Counted from the first letter of the stretch, positions 25,785 through 34,920 are shown. The stretch is 39,864 nt of DNA from an uncultured Lachnospiraceae bacterium (GCA_902766825.1 CACXFB010000004.1:1-39864); one strand, 5' to 3'. Made by a program: numbers and translations. Notes: generated by a model from the letters alone, not told the origin.

Positions 25785-25970
25785 TTACCAGCTTGCTTTC
25801 TTAACACCTGGTATCTGGCCTTTATATGCTAATTCACGGAAGCAGATTCTGCAGATTCCGTACTTTCTTAAATAAGCATGTGGACGACCACAAATCTTGC
25901 AACGATTGTATTCTCTTGTAGAGAATTTCTGCTTACGCTGCTGCTTAATCTTCATAGATGTCTTAGCCAT
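25785..25970 (-). CDS. rpsN: 30S ribosomal protein S14, zinc-binding (type Z)
   Basis: S14 completes the head of the small subunit. The 61-residue protein carries two CxxC pairs ([11 protein letters not shown] and [10 protein letters not shown]), so it is the short zinc-binding paralogue that Firmicutes keep in the main ribosomal operon. It begins [20 protein letters not shown] and ends [11 protein letters not shown], a typical ending. AGGAGG lies before the ATG. A zinc-free copy, if present, is elsewhere in the genome. Confidence 0.97.
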   Translation of the reverse strand: MAKTSMKIKQQRKQKFSTREYNRCKICGRPHAYLRKYGICRICFRELAYKGQIPGVKKASW

Positions 25971-25990
25971 GATTCATCCTCCTAATAATC

Positions 25991-26530
25991 CTATTTACTA
26001 TATGGCATTCCGAATAATGTCAATAATTCACGAGCTTCTTCATCAGTCTTTGCTGTTGTAACAAAGATGATATCCATACCTCTAACCTTATCAACCTTGT
26101 CATATTCGATCTCAGGGAAAATAAGCTGCTCCTTGATACCAAGTGCATAATTTCCTCTACCATCAAAAGCGTTAGGATTAACACCTCTAAAGTCACGTAC
26201 ACGTGGGAGTGCAAGGTTAACGAGACGATCAAGGAATTCATACATCTTCTCACCACGAAGTGTAACCTTACATCCGATTGGCATTCCTTCTCTTAATTTG
26301 AAGTTAGCTACTGACTTCTTAGCCTTTGTTACGATAACTTTCTGGCCGGCGATGATTTCAAGATCCTTTACTGCTGAATCAAGAACCTTTGCATTGTCTT
26401 TAGCTTCTCCAACGCCCATGTTTATTACTATCTTATCAAGCTTTGGTATCTGCATTACGTTCTTATAACCGAACTTCTTTACCATAGCGTCTTTAATTTC
26501 TGAATTATAACTATCTTTAAGTCTGCTCAA
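25991..26530 (-). CDS. rplE: 50S ribosomal protein L5
   Basis: L5 anchors 5S rRNA in the central protuberance and touches P-site tRNA. The 179-residue protein has the family core [16 protein letters not shown], then [31 protein letters not shown] and [14 protein letters not shown] at the end. The start codon is TTG with GGAGG eight bases upstream; no ATG nearby would give a full-length N-terminus. A rare start in a highly expressed ribosomal gene is worth noting but is not unique in this operon. Confidence 0.96.
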   Translation of the reverse strand: MSRLKDSYNSEIKDAMVKKFGYKNVMQIPKLDKIVINMGVGEAKDNAKVLDSAVKDLEIIAGQKVIVTKAKKSVANFKLREGMPIGCKVTLRGEKMYEFLDRLVNLALPRVRDFRGVNPNAFDGRGNYALGIKEQLIFPEIEYDKVDKVRGMDIIFVTTAKTDEEARELLTLFGMPYSK

Positions 26531-26550
26531 CGAAATGACCTCCTTCCTGA

Positions 26551-26886
26551 TTAAATCTTCTCAGCCGGTTTGCCGGCTACCTTAGCAAGTCTTGTTACAG
26601 TTCTCTTTTCCTTACCATCTTTGTTAGTTGTTGAAACTTCAAACTGAATTCTTGCAGGCTCACCTTTGTGAAGGTACATTACGTTAGATACATCAAGGAA
26701 AGCTTCCTTCTTGATGATTCCACCCTTTGGATTAGCTGCGCTTGCCTTAGAGTGCTTTGTAACTTCATTGATACCTTCAACAAGTACCTTGTTATCTGCT
26801 ACTGCGATAACCTTACCTGATTTTCCTTTATCTTTACCGGCGATAACCTTAACAGTATCACCCTTCTGAATCTTATTTGTTGCCAC
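26551..26886 (-). CDS. rplX: 50S ribosomal protein L24
   Basis: L24 is an assembly initiator that binds the 5' end of 23S rRNA near the exit tunnel. From the GTG at 26886 the protein has 111 residues and begins with [20 protein letters not shown], a KOW motif typical of L24, followed by [14 protein letters not shown] and [17 protein letters not shown]. The GTG is chosen because AGGAGG lies eight bases upstream; a longer frame to 26919 would run through that site. It overlaps nothing and follows rplN by 13 bases. Confidence 0.95.
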   Translation of the reverse strand: MATNKIQKGDTVKVIAGKDKGKSGKVIAVADNKVLVEGINEVTKHSKASAANPKGGIIKKEAFLDVSNVMYLHKGEPARIQFEVSTTNKDGKEKRTVTRLAKVAGKPAEKI

Positions 26887-26899
26887 AGTCTGCACCTCC

Positions 26900-27268
26900 T
26901 TACAGTACTTCAGGAGCAAGAGAAATAATCTTCATAAACTGCTTATCTCTAAGCTCTCTTGCAACTGGTCCAAAAATACGGGTTCCCTTTGGATTCTTGT
27001 CTTCCTTGATGATTACTGCTGCATTCTCATCAAATCTTATATAAGAACCGTCCTTACGACGAGTCTCTTTTACTGTACGAACTACAACGGCTTTAACAAC
27101 GTCACCCTTTTTAACAACTCCACCTGGTGTTGCATCTTTGACCGAAGCAACGATTACATCGCCGATATTCGCATATCTTCTTGTTGAACCGCCTAATACT
27201 CTGATGCAAAGTAATTCTTTAGCACCTGTATTATCAGCAACCTTTAATCTTGATTCCTGCTGGATCAT
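26900..27268 (-). CDS. rplN: 50S ribosomal protein L14
   Basis: L14 lies at the subunit interface, where it contacts 16S rRNA and the silencing factor RsfS. The 122-residue protein has the diagnostic start [20 protein letters not shown] and the conserved [20 protein letters not shown] and [16 protein letters not shown] segments. AAGGAG precedes the ATG. It lies between rpsQ and rplX as in other bacteria. Length and sequence are normal throughout. Confidence 0.97.
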   Translation of the reverse strand: MIQQESRLKVADNTGAKELLCIRVLGGSTRRYANIGDVIVASVKDATPGGVVKKGDVVKAVVVRTVKETRRKDGSYIRFDENAAVIIKEDKNPKGTRIFGPVARELRDKQFMKIISLAPEVL

Positions 27269-27299
27269 GATCTATTCTCCTTTCAGTCAACTGCAAATA

Positions 27300-27554
27300 T
27301 TATTTTGCCTTCTCTACGATTTCAACAAGTCTCCATCTCTTATCCTTTGATAAAGGTCTTGTCTCCATCACCTTAACTCTATCACCGATACGACATTCAT
27401 TGTTCTCATCATGAGCTTTTAACTTGTAAGTTCTCTTCATGATCTTCTTGTAAAGTGGATGCTTTACGTTATCTACTACTGCAACAGTGATTGTCTTGTC
27501 CATTTTATCACTAACTACTAAACCAACACGGGTTTTTCTAAGATTTCTCTCCAA
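27300..27554 (-). CDS. rpsQ: 30S ribosomal protein S17
   Basis: S17 is an early-binding protein of the 16S rRNA 5' domain. The 84-residue protein is an OB fold with the family motifs [39 protein letters not shown] and [20 protein letters not shown]. Translation starts at TTG; AGGAGG lies eight bases upstream, and no ATG nearby would keep the N-terminus. It lies between rpmC and rplN in the usual order. Confidence 0.96.
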   Translation of the reverse strand: MERNLRKTRVGLVVSDKMDKTITVAVVDNVKHPLYKKIMKRTYKLKAHDENNECRIGDRVKVMETRPLSKDKRWRLVEIVEKAK

Positions 27555-27578
27555 AACAATTCCTCCTTTCCGGAATTA

Positions 27579-27782
27579 CTAAGCTCTAGCTTTTTCAGAA
27601 ATAACTGTCTCGATCTTTGCGATGTTCTTTCTTACTTCTTTAATTCTGCTTGTATTGTCTAACTGGTTAGTTGCGTTCTGGAATCTTAAATTGAAAAGTT
27701 CCTTTTTAGCAGCTACTAAGTCTTCTTTTAACTCATCAACACTCTTAAGCTTTAATTCATTTAAATAATCTCTATTCTTCAC
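27579..27782 (-). CDS. rpmC: 50S ribosomal protein L29
   Basis: L29 lies beside L23 at the tunnel exit and helps form the docking site for SRP and trigger factor. From the GTG at 27782 it has 67 residues, begins [20 protein letters not shown] after the start, and folds as two long helices with [15 protein letters not shown] at the turn. The GTG is chosen because GGAGG lies eight bases upstream. It overlaps the end of rplP by 11 bases, so translation is coupled. Confidence 0.95.
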   Translation of the reverse strand: MKNRDYLNELKLKSVDELKEDLVAAKKELFNLRFQNATNQLDNTSRIKEVRKNIAKIETVISEKARA

Positions 27783-28209
27783 TGCCCGCACCTCCTTCTA
27801 AGTCTGCACGAGAAACTACCTTACACTTAACAGGTAATTTGTGTGTAGCGAGACGAAGAGCTTCTCTAGCAACCTCTTCTGAAACGCCAGCAATCTCAAA
27901 CATAACACGACCAGGCTTAACTACTGCTACCCAGTACTCTAAAGAACCTTTTCCTGAACCCATTCGAGTCTCAGCAGGTTTTGCTGTAACAGGCTTATCA
28001 GGGAAAATCTTGATCCAAACCTTACCACCACGCTTGATGTAACGTGTCATAGCGATACGGGCTGCTTCGATCTGATTAGACTTAATCCAACCTGGCTCTG
28101 TTGCAACGATACCAAACTCACCATTAGTAATCTTATTTCCTCTAAGCGCCTTACCTCTCATGGTACCACGGAACTGTTTACGACGCTTTACTCTTTTTGG
28201 CATTAACAT
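27772..28209 (-). CDS. rplP: 50S ribosomal protein L16
   Basis: L16 organises the A-site region of the large subunit. The 145-residue protein has [20 protein letters not shown] at the start, [19 protein letters not shown], then [20 protein letters not shown] and [20 protein letters not shown], all family signatures. Two starts are possible: ATG at 28209, ten bases after GGGAG, or ATG at 28203, which gives the more usual MPKRVKRR N-terminus but a longer spacing. The start follows the rpsC stop immediately. Confidence 0.96.
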   Translation of the reverse strand: MLMPKRVKRRKQFRGTMRGKALRGNKITNGEFGIVATEPGWIKSNQIEAARIAMTRYIKRGGKVWIKIFPDKPVTAKPAETRMGSGKGSLEYWVAVVKPGRVMFEIAGVSEEVAREALRLATHKLPVKCKVVSRADLEGGAGSEE

Positions 28210-28866
28210 TTATTTCTCGCTCCCTTCCTTAACATTTTTTGTTGGAAGAACTTCACCATTAAATATCCAAACCTTTACGCCTAACTTACCGTATGTTGTA
28301 TCTGCCTCAGCAAATCCATATCCGATGTCAGCACGTAATGTCTGAAGAGGAATTGTTCCTTCGCTGTAGAATTCTGTACGAGCCATATCTGCTCCGCCAA
28401 GACGTCCTGAAACAGCTGTCTTGATTCCCTTAACACCTGTCTTCATTGTTCTTGACATTGTTGACTTCATTGCACGTCTGAATGAAACACGGTTCTCAAG
28501 CTGTGCTGCAATGTTCTCAGCAACGAGCTGTGCATTTGAATCAGGCTTCTTAACTTCCTTGATGTCAACAGAAATCTTCTTATCTGTGAACTTAGTAAGT
28601 TTAACCTTTAACTTCTCAATCTCAGAACCGCCCTTACCGATTACTACACCAGGCTTAGCTGTGTAGATAGCGATCTTAATTCTATCTGATGCTCTCTCGA
28701 TTTCGATCTTAGCGATACCAGCACTGTATAATTCCTTCTTAAGGAACTTTCTAATATTATAATCTTCTACAAGATAGTCTGAGAAATCAGCTTCTGCGTA
28801 CCATTTTGAATCCCAGTCACTGATGACACCGACTCTTAAACCATGAGGATTAACTTTCTGTCCCAT
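28210..28866 (-). CDS. rpsC: 30S ribosomal protein S3
   Basis: S3 forms the mRNA entry pore with S4 and S5 and has helicase-like activity. The 218-residue protein has the start [20 protein letters not shown], a KH domain with the GXXG loop in [14 protein letters not shown], and the C-terminal [20 protein letters not shown] and [12 protein letters not shown] segments. AGGAGG precedes the ATG. It lies between rplV and rplP as usual. Confidence 0.97.
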   Translation of the reverse strand: MGQKVNPHGLRVGVISDWDSKWYAEADFSDYLVEDYNIRKFLKKELYSAGIAKIEIERASDRIKIAIYTAKPGVVIGKGGSEIEKLKVKLTKFTDKKISVDIKEVKKPDSNAQLVAENIAAQLENRVSFRRAMKSTMSRTMKTGVKGIKTAVSGRLGGADMARTEFYSEGTIPLQTLRADIGYGFAEADTTYGKLGVKVWIFNGEVLPTKNVKEGSEK

Positions 28867-28875
28867 AATGCCCTC

Positions 28876-29265
28876 CTATCTTTCATTAAGCACGATTGTG
28901 ATGTGGCTCATTCTCTTTTCGATTCTGTAAGCTCTACCCTGTGCTCTAGGTTTAACTCTCTTCATTGTTGGTCCTTTGTTAGCATAACACTCTTCAACAT
29001 AAAGATTATCTACATTCATTCCATTATTATTCTCAGCATTAGCGATAGCTGACTTTAATAATTTTTCTATTAAACTGGAAGCATATCTTGGATTGTATGT
29101 TACAATCGCAAGTGCTGTCTGTACATCCTTGCCTCTGATGGCATCTAAGACGAAACAAGCCTTCTGAACAGAGACTCTTGCGTAAGATAACTTAGCAGAT
29201 GGTCTTGTATCTCTTTTATTCTCATTTCTCTCTCTTTTAATCTGGGATCTATGTCCTGTTGCCAT
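28876..29265 (-). CDS. rplV: 50S ribosomal protein L22
   Basis: L22 has a long hairpin loop that lines the peptide exit tunnel and forms part of the constriction where macrolides act. The 129-residue protein has SYARVSVQKACFVLDAIRGK, KLLKSAIANAENNNGMN, LYVEECYANKGPTMKRVKPR and the basic tail RAYRIEKRMSHITIVLNER. No deletion in the loop is visible. AGGAGG lies seven bases before the ATG. Confidence 0.97.
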   Translation of the reverse strand: MATGHRSQIKRERNENKRDTRPSAKLSYARVSVQKACFVLDAIRGKDVQTALAIVTYNPRYASSLIEKLLKSAIANAENNNGMNVDNLYVEECYANKGPTMKRVKPRAQGRAYRIEKRMSHITIVLNER

Positions 29266-29293
29266 TGGATGAACCTCCTTTCAATACTTATGA

Positions 29294-29572
29294 TTATCTT
29301 CTAGATTTCTTCTCGTCTTTTCCATGTCCTCTGTAAGTTCTTGTTGCTACGAACTCACCAAGCTTGTGTCCTACCATATCTTCTGTGATATATACAGGCA
29401 CATGCTTTCTTCCGTCATGAACAGCTATTGTATGTCCAACCATCTGTGGGAATATTGTTGAACGGCGTGACCAAGTCTTAATAACAGACTTTTCGTTAGC
29501 AGCGTTCATTGCGTCTACTTTTTTAAGTAAGCTTTCATCAGCAAATGGTCCTTTTTTAAGTGAACGAGCCAT
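29294..29572 (-). CDS. rpsS: 30S ribosomal protein S19
   Basis: S19 lies in the head of the small subunit beside S13 and bridges to the large subunit. The 92-residue protein has the typical [20 protein letters not shown] start, the [20 protein letters not shown] core and the C-terminal [27 protein letters not shown] lies before the ATG. It lies between rplB and rplV as expected. Length is normal for the family. Confidence 0.97.
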   Translation of the reverse strand: MARSLKKGPFADESLLKKVDAMNAANEKSVIKTWSRRSTIFPQMVGHTIAVHDGRKHVPVYITEDMVGHKLGEFVATRTYRGHGKDEKKSRR

Positions 29573-29590
29573 ATTCTAATCCTCCTTAAA

Positions 29591-30436
29591 CTATTTGATT
29601 GCCTTTCCGTCTCTTCTTCTGACAATCAGCTTGTTAGATTTATTGTTCTTCTTTCTTGTCTTTAATCCAAGTGCAGGTTTACCCCATGGAGTTAATGGTC
29701 CGGAACGTCCTACTGGAGCCTTACCTTCACCACCTCCGTGTGGATGGTCATTAGGGTTCATAACAGAACCACGAACTGTAGGTCTGATACCCATGTGACG
29801 CTTACGTCCTGCCTTACCGATGTTAACAAGGTTGTGATCACCGTTACCGATTACACCGATTGTTACACGGCAAAGAATTGGAACCATTCTCATCTCACCT
29901 GATGGAAGTCTGAGTGTTGCATACTTTCCTTCCTTAGCCATAAGCTGTGCTGAGTTACCTGCTGAACGAACCATCTGTCCACCCTTACCAGGATATAACT
30001 CGATGTTGTGTACTAATGTACCTACAGGGATTTCAGCGAGTGGTAAGCAGTTACCAACTTTGATTTCTGCTCCTGAACCACTTGTTACCTGATCTCCTAC
30101 CTTTAAATCGTTAGGAGCAAGTATATATGCTTTTACTCCGTCTGCATAGCAGATAAGAGCGATATTTGCTGTTCTGTTTGGATCATACTCGATCGATTTA
30201 ACTGTTGCAGGAATTCCATCCTTGCTGTTTCTCTTAAAATCAATAATTCTATACTTTCTTCTAGAACCACCACCCTGGTGTCTTACTGTGATCTTACCCT
30301 GGTTGTTACGTCCAGCATTCTTCTTTAATGATACACAGAGTGACTTCTCAGGAGATGTAGCTGTGATCTCAGCGAAATCAGAGCTTGTCATGTTTCTTCT
30401 GGAAGGTGTATATGGGTTAAACTTTTTAATTCCCAT
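29591..30436 (-). CDS. rplB: 50S ribosomal protein L2
   Basis: L2 is needed for subunit association and lies close to the peptidyl-transferase centre. The 281-residue protein has [20 protein letters not shown] at the start, [17 protein letters not shown], and near the C-terminus [20 protein letters not shown], which carries the conserved histidine linked to peptidyl transfer in E. coli. The ATG at 30436 has AAGGAG eight bases upstream; a longer frame to 30454 lacks a ribosome binding site. Confidence 0.97.
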   Translation of the reverse strand: MGIKKFNPYTPSRRNMTSSDFAEITATSPEKSLCVSLKKNAGRNNQGKITVRHQGGGSRRKYRIIDFKRNSKDGIPATVKSIEYDPNRTANIALICYADGVKAYILAPNDLKVGDQVTSGSGAEIKVGNCLPLAEIPVGTLVHNIELYPGKGGQMVRSAGNSAQLMAKEGKYATLRLPSGEMRMVPILCRVTIGVIGNGDHNLVNIGKAGRKRHMGIRPTVRGSVMNPNDHPHGGGEGKAPVGRSGPLTPWGKPALGLKTRKKNNKSNKLIVRRRDGKAIK

Positions 30437-30473
30437 TTTGCAAACTCCTTTCAAGTTTCAAATTTGTTATCAC

Positions 30474-30502
30474 GCTTTATTGCGTATATTCTTTATTGTC
30501 AA
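30474..30502 (-). promoter_or_regulatory. Weak candidate internal promoter before rplB
   Basis: On the minus strand a perfect TTGACA (30497-30502) is followed after 17 bases by TAAAGC (30474-30479), a poor -10 box. It lies in the 78-base rplW-rplB spacer. It could be chance in AT-rich DNA. Confidence 0.25.
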
Positions 30503-30514
30503 TTCAGGTTCTAA

Positions 30515-30814
30515 TTAAAGTCCCTGGAAAATCTCTATTTCCTTGCTGTCTGCAGTAAGCTTAACAATTGCTTTCTTCTGCTTAGCAGTCTTACCAACTG
30601 TTCTTCCACGTCTGCGTGACTTACCGTCAAGGTTCATTGTGCTAACCTTTTCTACCTTAGCGCCATCGAAAAGCTTTTCAACAGCTTCTTTAATCTGGTT
30701 CTTGTTAGCATCTGTATTAACAAGGAATGTATATTTCTTTTCAGCCATGATGTCCATGCTCTTCTCTGTGACTACCGGCTTAAGAATAACGTCATAATAC
30801 TTTAAATCTGCCAT
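30515..30814 (-). CDS. rplW: 50S ribosomal protein L23
   Basis: L23 is the main docking site for trigger factor and SRP at the tunnel exit. The 99-residue protein has [40 protein letters not shown] and [20 protein letters not shown], all typical. Its ATG overlaps the rplD stop by one base (TAATG), so translation is coupled. It is followed by a 78-base spacer before rplB, one of the larger ones in this operon. No unusual residues were noticed. Confidence 0.97.
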   Translation of the reverse strand: MADLKYYDVILKPVVTEKSMDIMAEKKYTFLVNTDANKNQIKEAVEKLFDGAKVEKVSTMNLDGKSRRRGRTVGKTAKQKKAIVKLTADSKEIEIFQGL

Positions 30815-31470
30815 TATGCATATACCTCCTCTATAGCCTTTACAGCATCCTTAGTAACAACTAATGTATCATACTTAACGATGTCATATACATTGATTGT
30901 ACTCTTAACTGCCTTCTTATCATCTTCCTTAGCAACCTCTACAGAACTTACTCTTACGTTCTGGATGTTACCAGCTGACTTCTCAAGGTTGAAGTTCTTA
31001 CCGTTAGTAACGATTAATGCCTTAGATACTTTAAGAGCATCAAGGATTCCAGCAACCTTCTTTGTCTTAATCTCATCAAGGTCAAAGTTATCAAGAACTA
31101 CGATCTTGTTATCAACAACCTTTGATGTAAGTGCTGACTTAATAGCCAATGCCTTTTCTTTTCTATTCATCTTGAATGAATAATCTCTTGGTACTGGTGC
31201 GAATACAACTCCGCCGCCTGTCCACTGTGGAGCTCTTGTAGAACCCTGTCTTGCATGACCTGTTCCCTTCTGTCTCCATGGCTTTCTTCCGCCACCGCTC
31301 ACTTCTGAACGAGTCTTAGCTTTCTGTGTTCCCTGACGCTTATTAGCAAGCTGCTGTAAAACTGCCAGATGAACTAAATGTTCATTTATCTCAACTCCGA
31401 AGACTGCATCGTTGAGCTCGATTGTATCAACTTCCTTGCCTTCGATATTGTATACAGATACCTTTGCCAT
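30814..31470 (-). CDS. rplD: 50S ribosomal protein L4
   Basis: L4 sends a long loop into the exit tunnel and, in E. coli, represses the S10 operon by binding its leader. The 218-residue protein has the loop segment [20 protein letters not shown] with [20 protein letters not shown], the Arg/Gly-rich tip that lines the tunnel, then [26 protein letters not shown] lies before the ATG. If the leader before rpsJ is regulatory, L4 is a natural candidate ligand, though nothing in the sequence proves it. Confidence 0.97.
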   Translation of the reverse strand: MAKVSVYNIEGKEVDTIELNDAVFGVEINEHLVHLAVLQQLANKRQGTQKAKTRSEVSGGGRKPWRQKGTGHARQGSTRAPQWTGGGVVFAPVPRDYSFKMNRKEKALAIKSALTSKVVDNKIVVLDNFDLDEIKTKKVAGILDALKVSKALIVTNGKNFNLEKSAGNIQNVRVSSVEVAKEDDKKAVKSTINVYDIVKYDTLVVTKDAVKAIEEVYA

Positions 31471-31495
31471 CTGTGTGATCCTCCTTCCTTAAGCA

Positions 31496-32176
31496 CTACA
31501 TTGCCTTTACTGATTCTTTAATTACGAGAAATGCCTTCTTTGGTCCCGGAACAGCACCCTTTACAAGGATTACATTGTTCTCGGCATCTACTCTTACAAC
31601 TTCAAGGTTCTGAACTGTAACCTTCTCAGCTCCCATGTGTCCTGCCATGTGCTTTCCTTTGAATACACGGCTTGGATCAGAACATGCACCGTTTGAACCA
31701 GCGTGACGATGATATTTAGAACCATGTCCCATAGGTCCTCTTGACTGTCCATGTCTCTTGATTGCGCCCTGGAATCCTTTACCTTTTGAAATTCCTGTTA
31801 CGTCAACCTTATCTCCTGCTGCGAAGATATCAGCCTTGATTTCCTGTGCTAAAGAATAATCAGCAACGTTGTCGAACTTAAATTCCTTTAAGTACTTCTT
31901 GCTCTCAACACCTGCTTTTGCAAAGTGCTTCTGCTGTGCTCTCTTCACACCATGTGGATGTCTGATAACTTTCTTTCCTGTTACATCTTTAGTAACAATC
32001 TTGTCTTTTGCTTCACCGTAACCAACCTGTACTGCATCATAACCATCGTTCTCAACAGTCTTGATCTGTGTTACTACACAAGGACCTGCCTGCAATACTG
32101 TTACCGGTGTTAACACGCCATCTTCATTGAAGATCTGTGTCATTCCAACCTTTGTAGCTAAAATAGCTTTCTTCAT
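31496..32176 (-). CDS. rplC: 50S ribosomal protein L3
   Basis: L3 is one of two assembly initiators of the large subunit and reaches close to the peptidyl-transferase centre. The 226-residue protein begins [20 protein letters not shown] and has [40 protein letters not shown] and [19 protein letters not shown]. The ATG at 32176 has AGGAGG nine bases upstream; the longer open frame to 32224 is part of the non-coding leader. A gap of about 200 bases precedes it, unusual for the rpsJ-rplC boundary. Confidence 0.96.
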   Translation of the reverse strand: MKKAILATKVGMTQIFNEDGVLTPVTVLQAGPCVVTQIKTVENDGYDAVQVGYGEAKDKIVTKDVTGKKVIRHPHGVKRAQQKHFAKAGVESKKYLKEFKFDNVADYSLAQEIKADIFAAGDKVDVTGISKGKGFQGAIKRHGQSRGPMGHGSKYHRHAGSNGACSDPSRVFKGKHMAGHMGAEKVTVQNLEVVRVDAENNVILVKGAVPGPKKAFLVIKESVKAM

Positions 32177-32379
32177 TAAATTGCACCTCCTATAAAATCT
32201 ACAGCGGATCAAAGCTACTGACACTGTCTTAGGTTCGTTGTCTTCACCTTGATCATCCTAGACGGTTCTTACAAAGTGCTTGGTCTCTGTCCGAGCGCTT
32301 GGACTCTATAATTAACCCTAAGGATTTTTTAACTTGTTTTGTGTTGACCTTTATGGCCACGTAGGAATCATTCCCGAAA
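32177..32379 (-). promoter_or_regulatory. Structured 203-base spacer between rpsJ and rplC (candidate leader)
   Basis: No gene is visible. In the minus-strand RNA, GATCAAGG can pair with CUUUGAUC (8 bp with one G-U) to enclose about 32 nt just upstream of the rplC ribosome binding site, and an alternative pairing GUCUAGG/CCUAAGAC overlaps it, so two mutually exclusive folds exist. A near-palindrome GTCCGAGCGCTTGGAC lies further upstream at about 32288-32303. I could not identify a convincing internal promoter or a terminator. Confidence 0.4.
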
Positions 32380-32691
32380 TTACTTCATCTTAATGTCGAT
32401 GAATACACCAGCTGGCATCTCTAATCTTGATAATGTCTCAACAGTCTTTGGTGTTGGGGCAATGATATCAATCAGTCTCTTGTGAGTTCTCTGCTCGAAC
32501 TGCTCTCTAGAATCTTTGTACTTGTGTACTGCTCTAAGGATTGTAACTACTTCCTTCTTAGTTGGAAGAGGTACAGGTCCTGATACCTTAGATCCTGTCT
32601 TCTTAACAGTTTCGATAATCTTTGCAGCAGACTGATCAACTAACTGATGATCGTATGCTTTCAGTGTGATTCTCATTACTTGACTTGCCAT
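32380..32691 (-). CDS. rpsJ: 30S ribosomal protein S10
   Basis: S10 is in the head of the small subunit and also acts as NusE in antitermination. The 103-residue protein has [40 protein letters not shown], then [20 protein letters not shown], which are diagnostic. The ATG at 32691 gives the normal length and has GGAGG about twelve bases upstream. The frame stays open upstream, but that stretch folds as a leader RNA and does not resemble S10. It is the first gene of the long ribosomal operon. Confidence 0.97.
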   Translation of the reverse strand: MASQVMRITLKAYDHQLVDQSAAKIIETVKKTGSKVSGPVPLPTKKEVVTILRAVHKYKDSREQFEQRTHKRLIDIIAPTPKTVETLSRLEMPAGVFIDIKMK

Positions 32692-32917
32692 AAAAAAAGC
32701 CGCCTCCTTTTCGCACTTTAGTTTAGTACGACAAGTGGTGACTGTACACTCATCCGTGTGTTTCGCGATGATTGACACACATTTATCTGCTTCTATAGCA
32801 GAAATATTATGGTACAGTGACTTGTCGTCAGTTTCATAACTTGACATTCGCTCCACGGAAAAACCCGCAAAATTCATTGCGGCAACCTCACGCTTCATAG
32901 CTATCAATGTCACAACA
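32692..32917 (-). ncRNA. Structured 5' leader of the S10 operon (candidate cis-regulatory RNA)
   Basis: Two domains can be read. In the 5' domain TGACATT (32842-32848) pairs with 32906-32912 and encloses CCGCAA/TTGCGG (32865-32870 with 32877-32882), whose minus-strand copy is followed by GUUUUU, like an attenuator. The 3' domain is a three-way junction: ACGACAAGT (32728-32736) pairs with 32820-32828, CTGTAC (32742-32747) with 32812-32817, GTGTGT (32756-32761) with 32775-32780, and TCTGCT (32786-32791) with 32797-32802. All listed helices are perfect. Control by L4 or another operon protein is inference. Confidence 0.6.
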
Positions 32918-32923
32918 GTACAC

Positions 32924-32952
32924 ATTTTACACTACTTTTTTTTTAATTGCAA
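32924..32952 (-). promoter_or_regulatory. Promoter of the S10-spc-alpha operon
   Basis: On the minus strand, TTGCAA (32947-32952) and TAAAAT (32924-32929) are 17 bases apart. AT-rich DNA with A and T runs lies directly upstream (32953-32995) and could act as an UP element. Transcription should begin near 32917, giving a leader of about 226 nt before rpsJ. Confidence 0.75.
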
Positions 32953-33061
32953 TAGAAAAAAATAATTTTTTTAAATATTTTATTGAGAGTTTCTTCTATA
33001 TATAATGAAGTTTCATTTATAACAAATTTTTCTTCTTAATAGCCTTACGCCTTTTTCCAAA

Positions 33062-33681
33062 TTAGGATATGACCAGCCATTTTTTCGCCTTTTTTATTGG
33101 CAATCTATACTCAAAGACATGTTCACGCATCTGAGCATCATAACCTTTATCTTCAATCTGTTCTAATTCACGATTAGGTATAGACACGTTACACAACCAG
33201 GTTCCGGCTCCCTCGTAAGTAATCTGTATACTACATTTTCATCGATTTTAGCAACAACACATTCACACTGCAATAAAATCCGAAGTTTTTCTTTAACATC
33301 AGATGTAGACGTTTTCAGTACATCTTCAAGAATTTCATTTTTACCGCTATTAACCCAGTATGCCTGCGGCATGCACCCTCTGGAAATATAATTTATCACA
33401 GACCATGGATTATAAATCTCCTTACTTCCGAATAAATATCCGTCATACCAGTCTCTTAACTCCTCCTTTTTATCCTCTGCCCCATAATATGCCAGCATCT
33501 TTTTAACCTCTGATTGTGTAAAGCCAAAATATGCATCATATTCTTCATCCATTACAGAATTAACAGTCAGGTTATTCAATCCACTGAATATGTTTTCCTG
33601 TGCGATTCTTAAGATACCGGTAAAAAAGCCATATGACAAATTTCTGTTATCTTTAAATGCACCCGAAAAAAGGTTCCTCAT
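33062..33681 (-). pseudogene. Remnant of an AAA-ATPase-like / DUF1703 (PD-(D/E)XK-type) family gene
   Basis: An open segment of 172 residues contains NLFSGAFKDNRNLSYGFFTG, WYDGYLFGSKEIYNPWSVIN and YWVNSGKNEILEDVL, which I recognise as the middle of a common gut-Clostridia family of about 500-550 residues with an N-terminal AAA-like domain. The N-terminal half is missing, and a stop lies just upstream of the retained part. Near 33200 the frame shifts: the expected continuation GAGTWLCNVSIPNREL is in another frame, and then joins directly to EDKGYDAQMREHV from the C-terminal nuclease-like domain, so an internal segment is also deleted. It ends at TAA 33062-33064. Confidence 0.75.
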
Positions 33682-33765
33682 AAATCCAATTATCTCATTA
33701 TAAAACTACTTTGAATAACCTTCCTGATACACGCAATTTATCAACATTAGCACGATATATTGCGA

Positions 33766-33822
33766 AACAAAAAAGTAAAATCACCTGTACACTTATTTAA
33801 CTAAATAAATATACAAGTGATT
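33766..33822 (-). terminator. Terminator of the lantibiotic immunity/transport operon
   Basis: Arms 33779-33798 and 33803-33822 pair over 20 bases in the minus-strand RNA (four G-U pairs) around a 4-base loop, followed by UUACUUUUUU. The G-U pairs would be mismatches on the plus strand, which confirms the orientation. It begins 13 bases after the stop of the 41-residue gene. Confidence 0.85.
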
Positions 33823-33834
33823 CATCTTACATTC

Positions 33835-33960
33835 TTACTTTTGAACAATTTCAACCGTTGTATTTCCTTCAAATAATTGTTTTGATATATACGCTCCCCC
33901 CACAACAATTATAAAGCATATTCCAATAACAACCAAAATTCTAACCAATAACTTTTTCAT
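33835..33960 (-). CDS. 41-residue single-span membrane peptide at the end of the lantibiotic locus
   Basis: I found this small gene by direct translation. It begins MKKLLVRILVVIGICFIIVV, has one hydrophobic span (about residues 4-24), a short tail with KQLFEGNTTVEIVQK, and no lipobox cysteine in the right context. GGAGG lies six bases before the ATG and a strong terminator follows the stop, both supporting a real gene. It lies 12 bases after the ABC permease gene. A role as an accessory immunity peptide or transporter subunit is inference. It is too short for homology by eye. Confidence 0.65.
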   Translation of the reverse strand: MKKLLVRILVVIGICFIIVVGGAYISKQLFEGNTTVEIVQK

Positions 33961-33972
33961 TTTAAACCTCCA

Positions 33973-34920
33973 TCACACATATGCACTCTTCCTTTTATCA
34001 ATTATAAATGATCCAAAGAAGAACAATACACCATATACACTTAACCCAAGCAAAGCCTGCCAACCTGCCATCCGGACAGTATCATTTACCGCATATGAAC
34101 CCAAAAAAGAATATATCTTCATTGCCAATACATAAATGCAGTTTTTTAAATCAGCTTTCCCCATAGGACTAAGCAGTAAAACATATAACATAAGTGCAAC
34201 TACCGGAATAATGTTTCCTCCAAATAACCTTCCAAAGAAATAGCCGGCTTCAGCAAAAACACATGCTATAATAATTCCAAATAATATTTTTACTAAAATA
34301 TTTGTTGTATTATCATCAAAAGTCCCCGCATCTATTTTTTCAATTCCACTTAACATTGAATTTCTGATTAAAGGTGCCCAGATATAATTCAACAAAGTTG
34401 ATAGCACAACGCAAAACGCAACCGTTCCTAACATCACTATTTGTTTCGTCAAGAATAATTTTGTCTTACCACATCTTGAAACTTTATATTTTATTGTTTT
34501 ATTTTTTATATCATATGTAGAAAACAGTGTCCCCATAATCCCAAAAATAATTGAAAATACCATTATTCCATATTCCAAAAACTGATCAACAACATATTTA
34601 TTGCTCACAACATAAATCTGTCTCTGAAGAGTTGAATAATAATGCTTTAATGGATTTTTTATCTGGACATACTCGTCACCATTCTCATCAAACTCACCAG
34701 TTTCAATTACATCGGCACTTTTCGAAAGATCTTCATCTATATCAAGATTATTATTTTTATAATAATTTATTAAACGAACGTATGAACTATTTGTTTCAGA
34801 TACATTCCTGCAATTATTCCATATAACAAAAATTGACGTAATAACCGTTAGCACCAAAAACAACAATAAAAACTTTGACTTCCATACATATTTAAGCTCT
34901 TGCCTTATACAATTTTTCAT
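33973..34920 (-). CDS. ABC transporter permease, probable lantibiotic immunity (LanE/G-like)
   Basis: A 315-residue membrane protein with six hydrophobic segments: FLLLFLVLTVITSIFVIW near residue 20, an external loop of about 85 residues, then GIMVFSIIFGIMGTLF, QIVMLGTVAFCVVLSTLL, a span with ILFGIIIACVFAEAGYFFGR, IIPVVALMLYVLLL, and a final span. This is the layout of ABC-2 permeases that remove lantibiotics from the membrane. The second ATG at 34920 has GGAGG six bases upstream. The gene overlaps the ATPase gene by 29 bases. Self-immunity is inferred from position next to the precursor genes. Confidence 0.7.
   Translation of the reverse strand: MKNCIRQELKYVWKSKFLLLFLVLTVITSIFVIWNNCRNVSETNSSYVRLINYYKNNNLDIDEDLSKSADVIETGEFDENGDEYVQIKNPLKHYYSTLQRQIYVVSNKYVVDQFLEYGIMVFSIIFGIMGTLFSTYDIKNKTIKYKVSRCGKTKLFLTKQIVMLGTVAFCVVLSTLLNYIWAPLIRNSMLSGIEKIDAGTFDDNTTNILVKILFGIIIACVFAEAGYFFGRLFGGNIIPVVALMLYVLLLSPMGKADLKNCIYVLAMKIYSFLGSYAVNDTVRMAGWQALLGLSVYGVLFFFGSFIIDKRKSAYV

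Noticed and set aside
32692-32925. In-frame extension of rpsJ giving a 181-residue protein
   Set aside because: The added part does not resemble S10, begins upstream of the predicted transcription start, and folds into perfect helices. The ATG at 32691 gives the normal 103 residues.
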